DNA from: Achromobacter pestifer
GTDB taxonomy: Bacteria; Pseudomonadota; Gammaproteobacteria; Burkholderiales; Burkholderiaceae_B
Length of the DNA: 64,000 nucleotides
Direction: 5' to 3'
Assembly (NCBI RefSeq): GCF_013267355.1
Contig: NZ_CP053985.1
Span: 1,798,001-1,862,000 of the forward strand
Below, piece by piece: positions 41,854 to 51,139 of this stretch. The position numbers were made by a program, and so were the translations under genes. The first letter of the stretch is position 1; each line of letters starts with the position of its first letter. The notes under the pieces are model-generated. The model had not been told where the DNA came from. It was given only the letters and a program-made list of their open reading frames with translations, and made no database searches.

Positions 41854-43134
41854 ATGAACCGCATGCTCGCCACGCCCATCCCCTGCCGCCGCCTGGGCGC
41901 CACACCGCAGCACCATTTCTTCGGCTACTACAACAAGACCGTCTGGCACCGCGACGGCCGCTATCTGCTGGCCAACCGCACGCCATTCAAGGACGCGCGG
42001 CTCACGCCCGCGCTGCGCGCCGAAGTGGGCTACTTCGACCTGCAGGACGGCGACCGATACCACGCCGTGGGCAGCACCACGGCCTGGAACTGGCAGATGG
42101 GTTGCCAGCTGCAATGGCTGGACGGCGAGGCCGAGCCGCAGATGATCTACAACTGCCGCCGCGACGACGACAGCGGCTTCTATCCGGGCTTGCGTTCCGC
42201 CGTCCACAACATCGCCACCGGCCAGACGCGCCACCTGCCGCTGCCCATCTACGTCGCCGCGCCCAACAGCCGCTATGCGCTCTGCGTCGACTACCGCCGC
42301 CTCTACATCACGCACGAGACCATCGGCTACAGCGAACACGCGCCCGGCCCCGTGGACTACGCCCCGGCCGACGACGGCATCCACAGCATGGATCTGGAGA
42401 GCGGCGCGCATCGCCTGCTGGTCAGCTACGCCGACCTGCGCAACTTCCATCCGCGCGACTCGATGGAACGCGCCATCCACTGGGTCAGCCACATCGAGAT
42501 CAATCCTTCGTCGTCCCGCATCCTGTTCCTGCACCGCTGGACCGAGCGCGTGAAGGACGAGACCTGCTTCCTGCACCGGCTGATCACCATGAACGCCGAC
42601 GGCAGCGACATGCGCCTGCTGGAATGCTCCGACCATCCCCTGCCGCAACTGGCCGACGGCTTCGACCCCAGCGCGGTCGGCACCTTCGACTACGAGAAAT
42701 CCGAATACCAGATCTCGCATCCGCTGTGGCGCGACGACCAGACCATCATCGTGTGGGGTCCGCATGAGGGTAGCATCCACTATCACCTCTACCGCGACGC
42801 GCCCGGCGGCGCGGTCCAGGTCGTGGGCGACGGCGTGCTGACGGAGAACGGCCACATGACCTACTCGCCGGTGAACACGCGCTGGCTGCTGAGCGACACC
42901 TATCCGGACTCGACCACGCACGAACGCATCCTGTTCCTCTACGACATGCAGACCGGCCTGCGCCACTCGCTGGGCAGCTTCTACGCCGATCCCCATCTGT
43001 CCAAGGAAAACCGCTGCGACCTGCATCCGCGCTGGAGCCGCGACGGCACGCAGGTCTGCATCGACTCCGTGCATGAAGGCGAGCGGCAGATGTATGTGCT
43101 GGACGTCACGTCCATCGTCGGGCCGCGCGCCTAA
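41854..43134 (+). CDS. Beta-propeller protein, oligogalacturonate lyase-like/TolB-like
   Basis: A 426-residue protein without a signal peptide, so probably cytoplasmic. Repeated blades are visible, for example HHFFGYYNKTVWHRDGRYLL at the start, SSRILFLHRWTER in the middle and CDLHPRWSRDGTQVCIDS near the end, each with the HP.W..DG pattern of TolB/oligogalacturonate lyase propellers. Several conserved histidines could bind a metal as in that lyase family. Its link with a Bug receptor suggests a role in use of a sugar acid or related compound, but the exact substrate is unknown. Confidence 0.7.
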   Translation: MNRMLATPIPCRRLGATPQHHFFGYYNKTVWHRDGRYLLANRTPFKDARLTPALRAEVGYFDLQDGDRYHAVGSTTAWNWQMGCQLQWLDGEAEPQMIYNCRRDDDSGFYPGLRSAVHNIATGQTRHLPLPIYVAAPNSRYALCVDYRRLYITHETIGYSEHAPGPVDYAPADDGIHSMDLESGAHRLLVSYADLRNFHPRDSMERAIHWVSHIEINPSSSRILFLHRWTERVKDETCFLHRLITMNADGSDMRLLECSDHPLPQLADGFDPSAVGTFDYEKSEYQISHPLWRDDQTIIVWGPHEGSIHYHLYRDAPGGAVQVVGDGVLTENGHMTYSPVNTRWLLSDTYPDSTTHERILFLYDMQTGLRHSLGSFYADPHLSKENRCDLHPRWSRDGTQVCIDSVHEGERQMYVLDVTSIVGPRA

Positions 43135-43232
43135 GCCGCGCCCCGCCGCCTCGGCCGCCGCTTCTACCGCAATTCAAACCGCGACTCGGCCAGGCGGCGG
43201 ACTACCCACGCCAGCGCAAGGACTTCACACTA

Positions 43233-43250
43233 TCGTCACCCCTTTGTAAC
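43233..43250 (+). promoter_or_regulatory. Candidate Pho box upstream of phoX
   Basis: TCGTCAC and TTGTAAC are separated by CCCT, giving the 7-4-7 spacing with an 11-base period of a PhoB binding site. The halves match the consensus CTGTCAC/CTGTAAC at 5 and 6 of 7 positions. It lies 75 bases before the start of the PhoX gene. Confidence 0.6.
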
Positions 43251-43324
43251 GACCGACCTTTAATCTCGCTTGCGTTTTGCTTACAGATAACTGAGCGACC
43301 CGTTCGCGACACTATGAGGTTGGA

Positions 43325-45196
43325 ATGTCCTACTTGACTGATAAATTGCGCGCCCCCCATCGCGAAGCCCAGGGCGAAGTCACCGTGCCCGGGCAAATGT
43401 TCGACGAGATCGTCGCCGCGAATCCCCAGCGTCGCACTTTGCTGAAGAACAGCTTCGGCCTGTCAATGTTGTCCGTGTTCGGCGCATCGACCCTGCTGAC
43501 CGCCTGTGGCGGCAGCGACGATGACGACGACGACACCTCCGGCAACGAACCGGGCGAAGGCGGCACCAAGCCGCCCCCCGGCCCGGACTACTCCGTCACG
43601 TTCACCCCGCTGGCCGACAAGATCGTCGCCGACACCGTCACCGTGCCCGCGGGCTACGTGGCCGAGGTGCTCTACTCCGCCGGCGACAAGTGCATGATCG
43701 GCTCGGTGGGCTACGCTGGCGTGCCGCAGTCCTATCCCGCCACGGAAACCCAATCCGGCGGCCAGCACGACGGCATGCACTTCTATGCCCTGCCCGGCGT
43801 GGACCCCAACCAGGGCGGCCTGCTGGTGCTGAACCACGAAGCGCTGGACGACGAGACCCTGGACCAGAGCGTCGAAGGCGTGAAGACCCGTCTGTCCAAC
43901 GTCGGCGTGTCCGTCGTCGAAATCGCCCGCGGCGCCAACGGCGCATGGACCGTCAAGACCGACTCCCGCTACAACAAGCGCTACACCGGCAACACCGTCT
44001 ACAACGTCAGCGGCCCGGCCAAGGCCGTGGTCGGCGACACCGTCGTCGGCACGCTGAACAACTGTTCCAGCGGCGACACGCCCTGGGGCACCTACCTGAC
44101 CTGCGAAGAAACGCTCAACAACTACCACTACAAGACCGGCGACGCCGGCAAGCCGGCCGACCAGGGCTACGGCTGGGTGGTGGAGATCGATCCGCAGAAC
44201 CCGGACTCGACCGCCGTCAAGCGCACCGCGATGGGCCGCTTCAGCCACGAGAACACGGCCTTCATGCTGGACGCCAACAACCGCGTCGCCTTCTACATGG
44301 GCGACGACACCACGCCGGGCTGCATCTACAAGTTCGTGCCCACCAAGCCCTACGACCCGGCCAACCGCGCCGCCAACATGGGCCTGCTGGACGAAGGCAC
44401 GCTCTACGCCGCGCGCTTCAACGACGACGGCAGCGGCAACTGGATCGAACTGACGGTGGGCAAGAACAACCTGACCGCCGGCGCCACCGATCCCGGCAAC
44501 TTCACCCAGGTCGCCAGCGGCACCGTGATCACCGGCAAGCTCGTCAACTTCAACACGCAGGCCGACGTGCTGGTCAACACCGGGGCCGCGGCCCGCGTCG
44601 CCGGCGCCACGCTGATGGACCGCCCCGAGTGGATCACGGTGGGCGTGGACAAGACCTTGTATTGCACGCTGACCAACAACGGCAGCCGCAAGCGCACCAG
44701 CGCCGCCAACCCGCGCGTCAGCAACTCGCACGGCCACATCATCCGCTGGCACGAGCGCGGCGATTCTCCCCTGGCCACCACCTTCGAGTGGGATCTGCTG
44801 CTGCTGGCCGGCCGCGACAAGACTGACGGCGTGGCCGCCAACCTGACCGGCAACGTCAACGGCGATACGTTCTCCAGCCCCGACGGCATCCGCGTCGACC
44901 CCAAGGGCCGCCTGTGGGTCCAGACCGACGCCGGCACCAGCGCCTCGACCACGGACTTCTTCGGCAACAACTCGATGTACTACATCGACCAGAAGACCGG
45001 CGAATCCAAGCGCTTCCTGGTCGGCCCGTTGGGCTGCGAAATCACCGGCATCGCCTACACGCCGGACCTGACCACGTTCTTCATCAATATCCAGCATCCG
45101 GACAAGGCCTGGAACGCCGTGCGCGCAGGCGGCGGCGATGCGCGCTCCGCGACGGTGGTGGTGCGGCGCACTGATGGGAAGCCGGTGGGCGCGTAA
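43325..45196 (+). CDS. phoX: PhoX-family alkaline phosphatase, Tat-exported
   Basis: A 623-residue phosphatase of the PhoX (DUF839) family, a calcium/iron enzyme that releases phosphate from organic esters in the periplasm. The N-terminus has a twin-arginine motif PQRRTLLKNS at residues 34-43, a hydrophobic stretch, and a lipobox ending L-T-A-C61, so a Tat lipoprotein is predicted. An acidic linker of six aspartates follows. Conserved segments include LVLNHEALDDE, TCEETLNNYHY, GRFSHENTAFM and SPDGIRVDPKGRLWVQTD. A Pho box precedes it, which fits induction in phosphate limitation. Confidence 0.9.
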   Translation: MSYLTDKLRAPHREAQGEVTVPGQMFDEIVAANPQRRTLLKNSFGLSMLSVFGASTLLTACGGSDDDDDDTSGNEPGEGGTKPPPGPDYSVTFTPLADKIVADTVTVPAGYVAEVLYSAGDKCMIGSVGYAGVPQSYPATETQSGGQHDGMHFYALPGVDPNQGGLLVLNHEALDDETLDQSVEGVKTRLSNVGVSVVEIARGANGAWTVKTDSRYNKRYTGNTVYNVSGPAKAVVGDTVVGTLNNCSSGDTPWGTYLTCEETLNNYHYKTGDAGKPADQGYGWVVEIDPQNPDSTAVKRTAMGRFSHENTAFMLDANNRVAFYMGDDTTPGCIYKFVPTKPYDPANRAANMGLLDEGTLYAARFNDDGSGNWIELTVGKNNLTAGATDPGNFTQVASGTVITGKLVNFNTQADVLVNTGAAARVAGATLMDRPEWITVGVDKTLYCTLTNNGSRKRTSAANPRVSNSHGHIIRWHERGDSPLATTFEWDLLLLAGRDKTDGVAANLTGNVNGDTFSSPDGIRVDPKGRLWVQTDAGTSASTTDFFGNNSMYYIDQKTGESKRFLVGPLGCEITGIAYTPDLTTFFINIQHPDKAWNAVRAGGGDARSATVVVRRTDGKPVGA

Positions 45197-45213
45197 GCGT
45201 TCTGGCGTTGGAC

Positions 45214-45240
45214 GCCGCCCGGCCGCACATGCCGGGCGGC
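45214..45240. terminator. Bidirectional hairpin between phoX and porin gene
   Basis: Perfect ten-base arms GCCGCCCGGC and GCCGGGCGGC with a seven-base loop, 18 bases after the phoX stop and 36 bases from the stop of the convergent porin gene. No T-tract is present. Confidence 0.6.
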
Positions 45241-45275
45241 GCCGCAAGACGGTTTGGCCTCCCGGTCAGCCACCG

Positions 45276-46481
45276 TCAGAACCGGTGGCTGAAGCCCATC
45301 GTCACCAGCGCTTGCCTGCTGGATCCCGAATCGGCCCCTGCCCCAGGGATCTCCGCGATCGCGGAGCGTCCGACGACGGCGCCGCCCGCGCCCAGCACGG
45401 GCGCGATACCATCCCCGCCCGCCTTTTGCAGAATGACCGCGCTGTAGAGCTCGGTCCTTTTCGAAAGGGTGTAGCTGGCGCCCAGATTGACCTGATGGAA
45501 CTTCGGCTTCAGTTTCTGGTAGTCCGCGCGGCCGGCGTTGTAGATGTACGCCACGCCCAAGGAAAACGCAGGCGTGAACCGATAGGTCGTCATCACCTCA
45601 TAGCTGTCCATCGTGAAGTCGCCGCCATTGCCCGCGCCGGGAAATCCGTTTACCACGAAGTATTGGCTGTTCCTGAGCAGTGTGCGCGCATAGGTGAAGC
45701 CGACGGTTGCCGCACCGAACTGGTAGGACGCCCCGACGCCGAGCACCTTCATCGCATCGGCATCCTGCAAACCCACGTACTGACCCAGCGCGCCAACATA
45801 GTTGCCGTTGGATTCGTACACGCCCCCTGTGCCATTGGCGCGGGTGGCGGGCGGATGAATGTCCAGATAGCCCACCGCCATCGCGAGAGGCCCGTTCGCA
45901 TACGAGCCAGCCAATGCCCAGGAGCGGTTCGCGGCAAAATCGCCCGTCTTCCCGCCGAAGCTGTACATACTGTGCAAACGCAGACCGTTGGCGTTCGGGC
46001 TCACGTACTTCACGGCATTGTTGATCCGGATCGACTGATTCAGGTTGTTCAGGTCGCCGAAGTGCGAACCATAGCCCGTCGCGAAGTTGTTGCTGGACGG
46101 GAACATGCCGACCGTATCCGACAGAGGATCGTATTGTCGTCCGAGCGTCAGAGCGCCATGGCGTTCGCTGGAGAAGCCGACATAGGCCTGGCGGCCGAAC
46201 AGCAAACCGCCTTGGCCGAGCTTGCCGTTCTGCAGATTGAAGCCATTCTCCAGGACGAACACGGTGGACACGCCATCGCCCAGATCCTCGCGGCCGCGCA
46301 AGCCGAAACGGTTGCAGCCCTGCGGACCGCAAATGTCGGTGTGGATGGAACTGCCTTTGCCCCCGCCACTGACATAGGTAAGGCCGGAGTCAAGCATGCC
46401 GTACAGCTCGACGCTGCTCTGGGCCGCAAAGGCCTGCGGGGCGACAACCAGCAGGGACAAGGACAAGCCGATCTTCTTCAT
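45276..46481 (-). CDS. Gram-negative general porin (betaproteobacterial type)
   Basis: A 401-residue outer membrane trimeric porin. A signal peptide (KKIGLSLSLLVVAPQAFAAQ) is followed by SSVELYGMLDSGLTYVS, the first strand of the family, and by the RFGLRGREDLGDGVSTVFVLENGF motif (quoted in part) with loop 3 and constriction arginines. The protein ends in the usual aromatic residue, GFSHRF. Length is slightly above the family average. It lies near a symporter operon on the same strand and could admit the same substrate. Confidence 0.9.
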   Translation of the reverse strand: MKKIGLSLSLLVVAPQAFAAQSSVELYGMLDSGLTYVSGGGKGSSIHTDICGPQGCNRFGLRGREDLGDGVSTVFVLENGFNLQNGKLGQGGLLFGRQAYVGFSSERHGALTLGRQYDPLSDTVGMFPSSNNFATGYGSHFGDLNNLNQSIRINNAVKYVSPNANGLRLHSMYSFGGKTGDFAANRSWALAGSYANGPLAMAVGYLDIHPPATRANGTGGVYESNGNYVGALGQYVGLQDADAMKVLGVGASYQFGAATVGFTYARTLLRNSQYFVVNGFPGAGNGGDFTMDSYEVMTTYRFTPAFSLGVAYIYNAGRADYQKLKPKFHQVNLGASYTLSKRTELYSAVILQKAGGDGIAPVLGAGGAVVGRSAIAEIPGAGADSGSSRQALVTMGFSHRF

Positions 46482-46608
46482 GAATAGCTCTCAAACGGAG
46501 ATGGACAGGAGCGCACGGGGCCGCACCCGGCTGCGTGGCGGCCGGATGGGCAGGCATCGATTTGTTGAGGGGAAGCAGCCTCCATCCTCATGGAGGTTGT
46601 GTGCGGCG

Positions 46609-48114
46609 CTAGGGTCTCTGGTCGCGAAGGGAGGCCGAGGGCGACAGCACGCCGGGATACACGCCGACCGCGATCGCGGCGGGCCTGGGAGCGGGGGTCA
46701 GAAAGCTGACCACGACCACGGCAACGGCATTGATCGCCATCGCAATGAGGCCAGGCTCCCATTCAGGCGCCACGGCCTCCCAGTACTGCGATGCGAACGG
46801 CGCAAGCAGCGCCACGAACCCCGCAACCAGCCCGGCCAGCACGCCTGCCGCAGTGGTGCGCTTCCAGAGGAAGCCGAGGAACACCGGCGGCGCCAGCATG
46901 CCTATCGCGGCATAGGCATTCAGCAGGATCCGCACCAGCGAGCTGCCCTGATGGATGGACAGGAACGCCGCGATCAAGGCAAAGCAAATCAGCGACGCAC
47001 GCGACAGGCGCAATGACATCGCCTCTGGCATTCCTTTCCAGAACGGCTGCACGATGTTGCGCGTGAAGATGGTGCCCGCCGACAGGAGCAGCAGCGAACC
47101 GGGCACCAGCGCCAGCAGGAAGCCCGTGCCCGCCACCAGCCCCACCACCCACGAGGGATAGGACGTCGCGACGAATTGCAGCAGCGCGGCGTTCAGGTTG
47201 TTCCCTGGCGGCAGCGTCCCGGCGAGCAAGGCCGCGAATCCCAGCAGGATGATGAAAAAGTAGGCCAGCGAATACAGCGGTTGCCAGATGGCGTTGCGCC
47301 GGATCACGGTTGCGCTGTGCGCCGAATAACACATCTGGAAAAGATGCGGAAAGACCCAGTTGCCCAGCGCGATGTTCAGCGCGGAAGTCATGAGCCAGAT
47401 TGAAGTCGTCGGTGAAGCCGGATCGATACCCGGAAACTTGCCGATTCCCGGATAGGCGGCTTCAGCCATGTCGAAAATATCAAGCAGCGAGGCGGCCCCG
47501 ACCGTGCCCGCCACCGTGGCGCTGAGCACCACCACGACCACGATCATCAACACGTCCTTGACGCCCGCGGCAAACGCCGCCGAACGCATGCCGGCCGCGA
47601 ACACGAACGCGATCATCAGCGCGGCCGCGGCCAGGGTTGCGGTCACGGTCGAAACACGGCCATCCAGCGTGAGCTGCACCACCAGCCCGAGGCTGATGAG
47701 CTGGATCTGCACATAAATGACCAGTGAGGCGATGCCTATCACGCCTGTCAAGACGCCCAACCACGGCGCGCCATAGCGCGCGGCGAAGTAGTCGGCCTGC
47801 GTGACAAAGCCGCCGGCCCGCCCGGCGCGCCAGATCTTGGGCATCAGCCAGTACCCCAGCGCGTAGCTCAAGGACACCGAGCAGAACGCCAGATAGGCCG
47901 GCGCGCCCAGCGCCCATGCATAGCCCGAGATGCCCAGCACCGCAAAGGTGGTGTAGACCTCTCCCGCGTTCATGAACCAGAAGATCAGCGTCCCCAGGCT
48001 GCGGCCGCCGACCGCCCACTCCGCGAGGGTCTTGCCGCGCTTGGCCCGACGGCCGTAGCCCAGCGCGCCGGCGAGCGTCGCGAGCAGGATGACGAATACG
48101 ATGCCCAGCGTCAT
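46609..48114 (-). CDS. Sodium:solute symporter family transporter
   Basis: A 501-residue inner membrane symporter of the SSS family with about 13 hydrophobic segments. Typical parts are the GRSLGTLIFWFMNAGEVYTTF region in the first helices and FTRNIVQPFWKGM in the middle. The start is ATG 48114, which overlaps the stop of a DUF3311 gene in the ATGA manner. DUF3311-symporter pairs are common and act as a unit. The divergent XRE-cupin regulator and the downstream oxidase operon suggest the symporter takes up their substrate, probably an amino acid-like compound. Confidence 0.88.
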   Translation of the reverse strand: MTLGIVFVILLATLAGALGYGRRAKRGKTLAEWAVGGRSLGTLIFWFMNAGEVYTTFAVLGISGYAWALGAPAYLAFCSVSLSYALGYWLMPKIWRAGRAGGFVTQADYFAARYGAPWLGVLTGVIGIASLVIYVQIQLISLGLVVQLTLDGRVSTVTATLAAAALMIAFVFAAGMRSAAFAAGVKDVLMIVVVVVLSATVAGTVGAASLLDIFDMAEAAYPGIGKFPGIDPASPTTSIWLMTSALNIALGNWVFPHLFQMCYSAHSATVIRRNAIWQPLYSLAYFFIILLGFAALLAGTLPPGNNLNAALLQFVATSYPSWVVGLVAGTGFLLALVPGSLLLLSAGTIFTRNIVQPFWKGMPEAMSLRLSRASLICFALIAAFLSIHQGSSLVRILLNAYAAIGMLAPPVFLGFLWKRTTAAGVLAGLVAGFVALLAPFASQYWEAVAPEWEPGLIAMAINAVAVVVVSFLTPAPRPAAIAVGVYPGVLSPSASLRDQRP

Positions 48115-48392
48115 GGATGGCTCCCGTTCTGCGCGACGGTCGCCGCCAAGAAAGCCGCTTCCTCGTCCTCGACGCCGGCAAGCCGGTCCAGCCGGAACAC
48201 CAGGCCGATCACGATGCTGGCCAACACGATTCCAGCCATCTGCCAGGCCATCGGGAACGGCAGGGCCAGCGGCCGGTATGCCACCTCGTTCACCAGCGGA
48301 GCGAGCGCCGCCTGCCAGATGAAGGGAAGGATGAGCAGCCATCGATGCAGCTGCCGCCCAGGGCGGCGAGCCGGTTGAACCAGATTTTCCAT
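48111..48392 (-). CDS. DUF3311 small membrane protein, symporter partner
   Basis: A 93-residue protein with two hydrophobic segments, WLLILPFIWQAALAPLVN and WQMAGIVLASIVIGLVFRL, the normal form of DUF3311 proteins that accompany SSS symporters. It overlaps the symporter start by four bases. It is divergent from the XRE-cupin regulator across 234 bases. Confidence 0.85.
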   Translation of the reverse strand: MENLVQPARRPGRQLHRWLLILPFIWQAALAPLVNEVAYRPLALPFPMAWQMAGIVLASIVIGLVFRLDRLAGVEDEEAAFLAATVAQNGSHP

Positions 48393-48436
48393 TGTGGACT
48401 CACGTAAAGTTTAACTGCACGATCTGAGGCTTTTTT

Positions 48437-48596
48437 GTATAGCCATACTGCACAGAAATTCTACGCACATCCACCTTGAAAGGCGCACTAGTGTTTACCA
48501 CTACTCTACAATTTTCCATTTCCGAGGAGGCAAGGCTATCTTTGCTGTAAACTAAATCCATACAGACGAACAAGAAATGTGCACTACCATTGCACA
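48437..48596. promoter_or_regulatory. Divergent control region with palindromes
   Basis: The AT-rich region between the DUF3311 gene and the XRE-cupin gene holds the palindrome GTAT-AGCC-ATAC at 48437-48448 and a perfect TGTGCA/TGCACA repeat with seven-base spacer at 48578-48596, which ends 30 bases before the regulator start. The second is a likely autoregulatory operator. Confidence 0.5.
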
Positions 48597-48626
48597 CCAA
48601 GATCCAGCAGAAACGGAATAGGCAAC

Positions 48627-49163
48627 ATGATTGGTGAACGCTTGAAAGAGCTGAGGACGGCGCGCAACCTGTCGCTGCGCGACCTGGCGGCCCAGGCTGG
48701 GGTTTCCGCAACCCTGCTGAGCCAGGTGGAGCGCTCGGTCACCGACCCCAGCCTCGAAACCATCCGCCGCTTGGCCGCGGTGTTCGGCGAATCCATCACT
48801 TCGCTCTTTGCGGAACCCAGCGCGCCTTCGGTCTGGATCAGCCGTCCTGGCAATCGCACGAAATTGACCGCCCCAGCGGGACAGGTCAGCTATGAACGGC
48901 TGACCGCCGGCCAAGGCGATCTGGAAGTGCTGCGGGCGGTGCTCGAACCCGGACAGGTTTCCGCGGACGAACCCCGCGGCCACCCGTCGACCGAATGCGT
49001 CTACGTCATCCACGGCGAGCTGATCGCACAGATCGCTGGCGTGGACTACCTGGTCGCCAGCGGCGAGAGCATCTCGTTCGACGCCAGGCTTGCGCACCGC
49101 TACCGCAACGACTCCACCGCAACGACCGAAATCCTGCTTTCCATCACCCCCCCCAGCCCCTGA
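48627..49163 (+). CDS. XRE-family regulator with C-terminal cupin domain
   Basis: A 178-residue transcription factor. Residues 1-60 are an XRE helix-turn-helix (LSLRDLAAQAGVSATLLSQV), and the C-terminal half is a small cupin with GHPSTECVYVIHGEL and FDARLAHRYRN. This layout is typical of PuuR/SutR-like local regulators that sense a substrate through the cupin. I use ATG 48627; a frame from 48579 runs through the operator. It stands between the symporter pair and the oxidase operon and probably controls both. Confidence 0.87.
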   Translation: MIGERLKELRTARNLSLRDLAAQAGVSATLLSQVERSVTDPSLETIRRLAAVFGESITSLFAEPSAPSVWISRPGNRTKLTAPAGQVSYERLTAGQGDLEVLRAVLEPGQVSADEPRGHPSTECVYVIHGELIAQIAGVDYLVASGESISFDARLAHRYRNDSTATTEILLSITPPSP

Positions 49164-49244
49164 CCGGGCTCCGACTACGCAGGTTCCATACGCCGCCGCG
49201 CCCCGGCGCGACGGCGCTCGTCCCGCCATTCATGGAGCAACGCC

Positions 49245-49742
49245 GTGCAGAACAATCCCTTGGGAATTTCTCGTATCGATCACGTGTCCTGGACCGTCGA
49301 AAAACTCGATCCGGTGGTCACGTTCTATGAGCGCGTTTTCGGCGCGCGGGTGCTGTACCGGCTTGGCCCGGTCCATGCCACGCAACTGCCGGGCGCCGCG
49401 GATGGGCGCGACTGGACCGAGGCGCATCTGGGCGTCAAGGGCGCCGGGCTCGAGCTCGCCATGCTTGTACTGCCCGGCGGCGCCAGGATCGAGATCTTCG
49501 AATACGAGAAGACCCCCGACCATGGCGGCGGCCCCGCCTCCTGTGACCGGGTAGGCAGCTACCACCTCAGCATCGAGGTGCAGGATCTGGACGCGGCAGC
49601 GCAAGTGCTGCGCGACAACGGATGCACGGTCTTCGAACGCATCGCCTTCTCCGACGGGCCCACGTCGGGCTCGCAATTTCAGCGCTTTCTGGACCCCTGG
49701 ATGAACATCTTCGAACTTGCAGCCCATGCCCGGCCTGCCTGA
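49245..49742 (+). CDS. VOC-family (glyoxalase/dioxygenase-fold) protein
   Basis: A 165-residue protein of the vicinal oxygen chelate fold. Two beta-alpha-beta repeats are visible: ISRIDHVSWTVEKLDPVVTF with a first metal histidine, and SYHLSIEVQDLDAAAQVL with a second; an acidic residue near NIFELA may be the third ligand. It starts with GTG after a TGGAGCAA ribosome site. It is the first gene of a six-gene set (VOC, RidA, DapA-like, three oxidoreductase subunits). The reaction is unknown; isomerase or epimerase activity is possible. Confidence 0.8.
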   Translation: MQNNPLGISRIDHVSWTVEKLDPVVTFYERVFGARVLYRLGPVHATQLPGAADGRDWTEAHLGVKGAGLELAMLVLPGGARIEIFEYEKTPDHGGGPASCDRVGSYHLSIEVQDLDAAAQVLRDNGCTVFERIAFSDGPTSGSQFQRFLDPWMNIFELAAHARPA

Positions 49743-49784
49743 ACAGGCGGCAGTCTCTCTTGCACACTCCTGGAGCAACCCATC

Positions 49785-50204
49785 ATGACACGCATCGCCA
49801 TCAACCCGGACTCCCTGTACGCGAGCCTGCCATTCGGCTTCTCGCATGCCACTGAACAGCGAGGCGCGCGCAGCCTGCACCTGGCCGGCCAGGTCGCATG
49901 GGACAAGGATCGCAACTTGATCGGCACGGGCGACGTGGTCGCGCAAGCACGCCAGGCGCTGGACAACCTAAAGCAAGTGCTGGCCGCCGCCGGGGCCACG
50001 CCGGCTGACGTGCTGCGCCTGCGCACCTACGTAGTCAATCACAGGCCGGAGAACCTGGGACCGATATGCGCGGAAATCAGCGCCTTCTATGGCGACGCGA
50101 TACCCGGGGCCAACACCTTCATCGGCGTTCAGGCGCTGGCCCTGCCTGAATTCCTCATCGAAATCGAAGCCGACGCGGCACTGGATCAAGGAACCCCTGC
50201 ATGA
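49785..50204 (+). CDS. RidA/YjgF family imine deaminase
   Basis: A 139-residue RidA-superfamily protein. It has the fold marks SLHLAGQVAWDKD, QARQALDNLKQVLAAAGA and the late TFIGVQALALPEFLIEIEA. The arginine needed for imine hydrolysis would be in VLRLRTYVV. Enzymes of this family remove reactive imines made by amino acid oxidases, which fits the FAD-dependent oxidase subunits in the same operon. Its stop overlaps the next ATG in the ATGA manner. Confidence 0.88.
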   Translation: MTRIAINPDSLYASLPFGFSHATEQRGARSLHLAGQVAWDKDRNLIGTGDVVAQARQALDNLKQVLAAAGATPADVLRLRTYVVNHRPENLGPICAEISAFYGDAIPGANTFIGVQALALPEFLIEIEADAALDQGTPA

Positions 50205-51139
50205 ACCGTAACGACATCAACTGGACCGGGTACATCCCCGCCATCACCACGCCCTTCAAGCGCGATGGCGACCTGGACTGGACAGCCCTGCCCCAACAAC
50301 TCGAGTGGTACGTGCAGGAACGCATGCACGGCGTGATTCTTGCCGGGACCTCGGGCGAATGGTTCAGCATGAACGAAGCGGAGCGCGCGTTGCTGTTTCA
50401 GGAATCGAGCCGCGCGATCAACCGCCGCATCACCGTCCTGGGCGGCTGCAATGCCTATACCGCCGCGGAAGCCATCCAGCATGCGCGCGCCGCGCAACGC
50501 GCGGGACTGGACGGCATCATCCTGACGCCGCCCCCCTACATCGTGCCCAGCCGCAGGGAACTCGTTCAGTTCTACCAGGACGTCTCCGACGCCACCGACA
50601 TCCCCATCTGCATCTACAACTGGCCGCGCGGCTGCGTCGTCGACATGGACGTGGATCTCCTGGACGAGCTGGCCGATATCGACCATGTGGTCGCGGTCAA
50701 GAACTCCACGCCCGACTTCGGCATGTTCCTGAAGGGCGCGTATCAATTGGGCCACAAGGTCCGCTACTTCAACATGCCCACCTCGGCGTTGGGCGCCGAC
50801 CTGTCCGCGCTGGGCGTGGCCGACGGCCTCATGGGCGCCGGCGGCGTGCTGGGCTCGGATCACCCTGACTTCTGGCGCCGCATAGCGGCCGGCGACAAAG
50901 CGGCGGCCATCATGCTGGGCGAGCGCGACCGGGTCATCATGGGCGCCTGGTTCAACAAGGATTTCGCCGGCAATTTCGGCAGCGCCCAGGCCATACTCAA
51001 GACGGCGCTGCGGCTGCGCGGCGTGCCCGCCGGATATGTCCGCCGCCCCTTGCTGGATCTGACCGAGGCCGAAGTCGACAAGGTCCGCGCCACGCTGGAA
51101 GGGCTGGGCATCGCGACGGTGCCGCTGGAACAATCGTGA
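50201..51139 (+). CDS. DapA-family lyase of the oxidase operon
   Basis: A 312-residue class I aldolase-fold enzyme. The Schiff-base lysine is in HVVAVKNSTPDF and the conserved tyrosine in ICIYNWPRGC; the N-terminal LAGTSGEWFSM is the keto-acid loop. In bacterial hydroxyproline breakdown a DapA-like enzyme deaminates pyrroline-4-hydroxy-2-carboxylate made by a three-subunit dehydrogenase; the same gene combination is found here. The assignment is inferred, since a hydroxyproline epimerase gene is not in the window. It overlaps RidA and the following oxidase by four bases on each side. Confidence 0.82.
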   Translation: MNRNDINWTGYIPAITTPFKRDGDLDWTALPQQLEWYVQERMHGVILAGTSGEWFSMNEAERALLFQESSRAINRRITVLGGCNAYTAAEAIQHARAAQRAGLDGIILTPPPYIVPSRRELVQFYQDVSDATDIPICIYNWPRGCVVDMDVDLLDELADIDHVVAVKNSTPDFGMFLKGAYQLGHKVRYFNMPTSALGADLSALGVADGLMGAGGVLGSDHPDFWRRIAAGDKAAAIMLGERDRVIMGAWFNKDFAGNFGSAQAILKTALRLRGVPAGYVRRPLLDLTEAEVDKVRATLEGLGIATVPLEQS

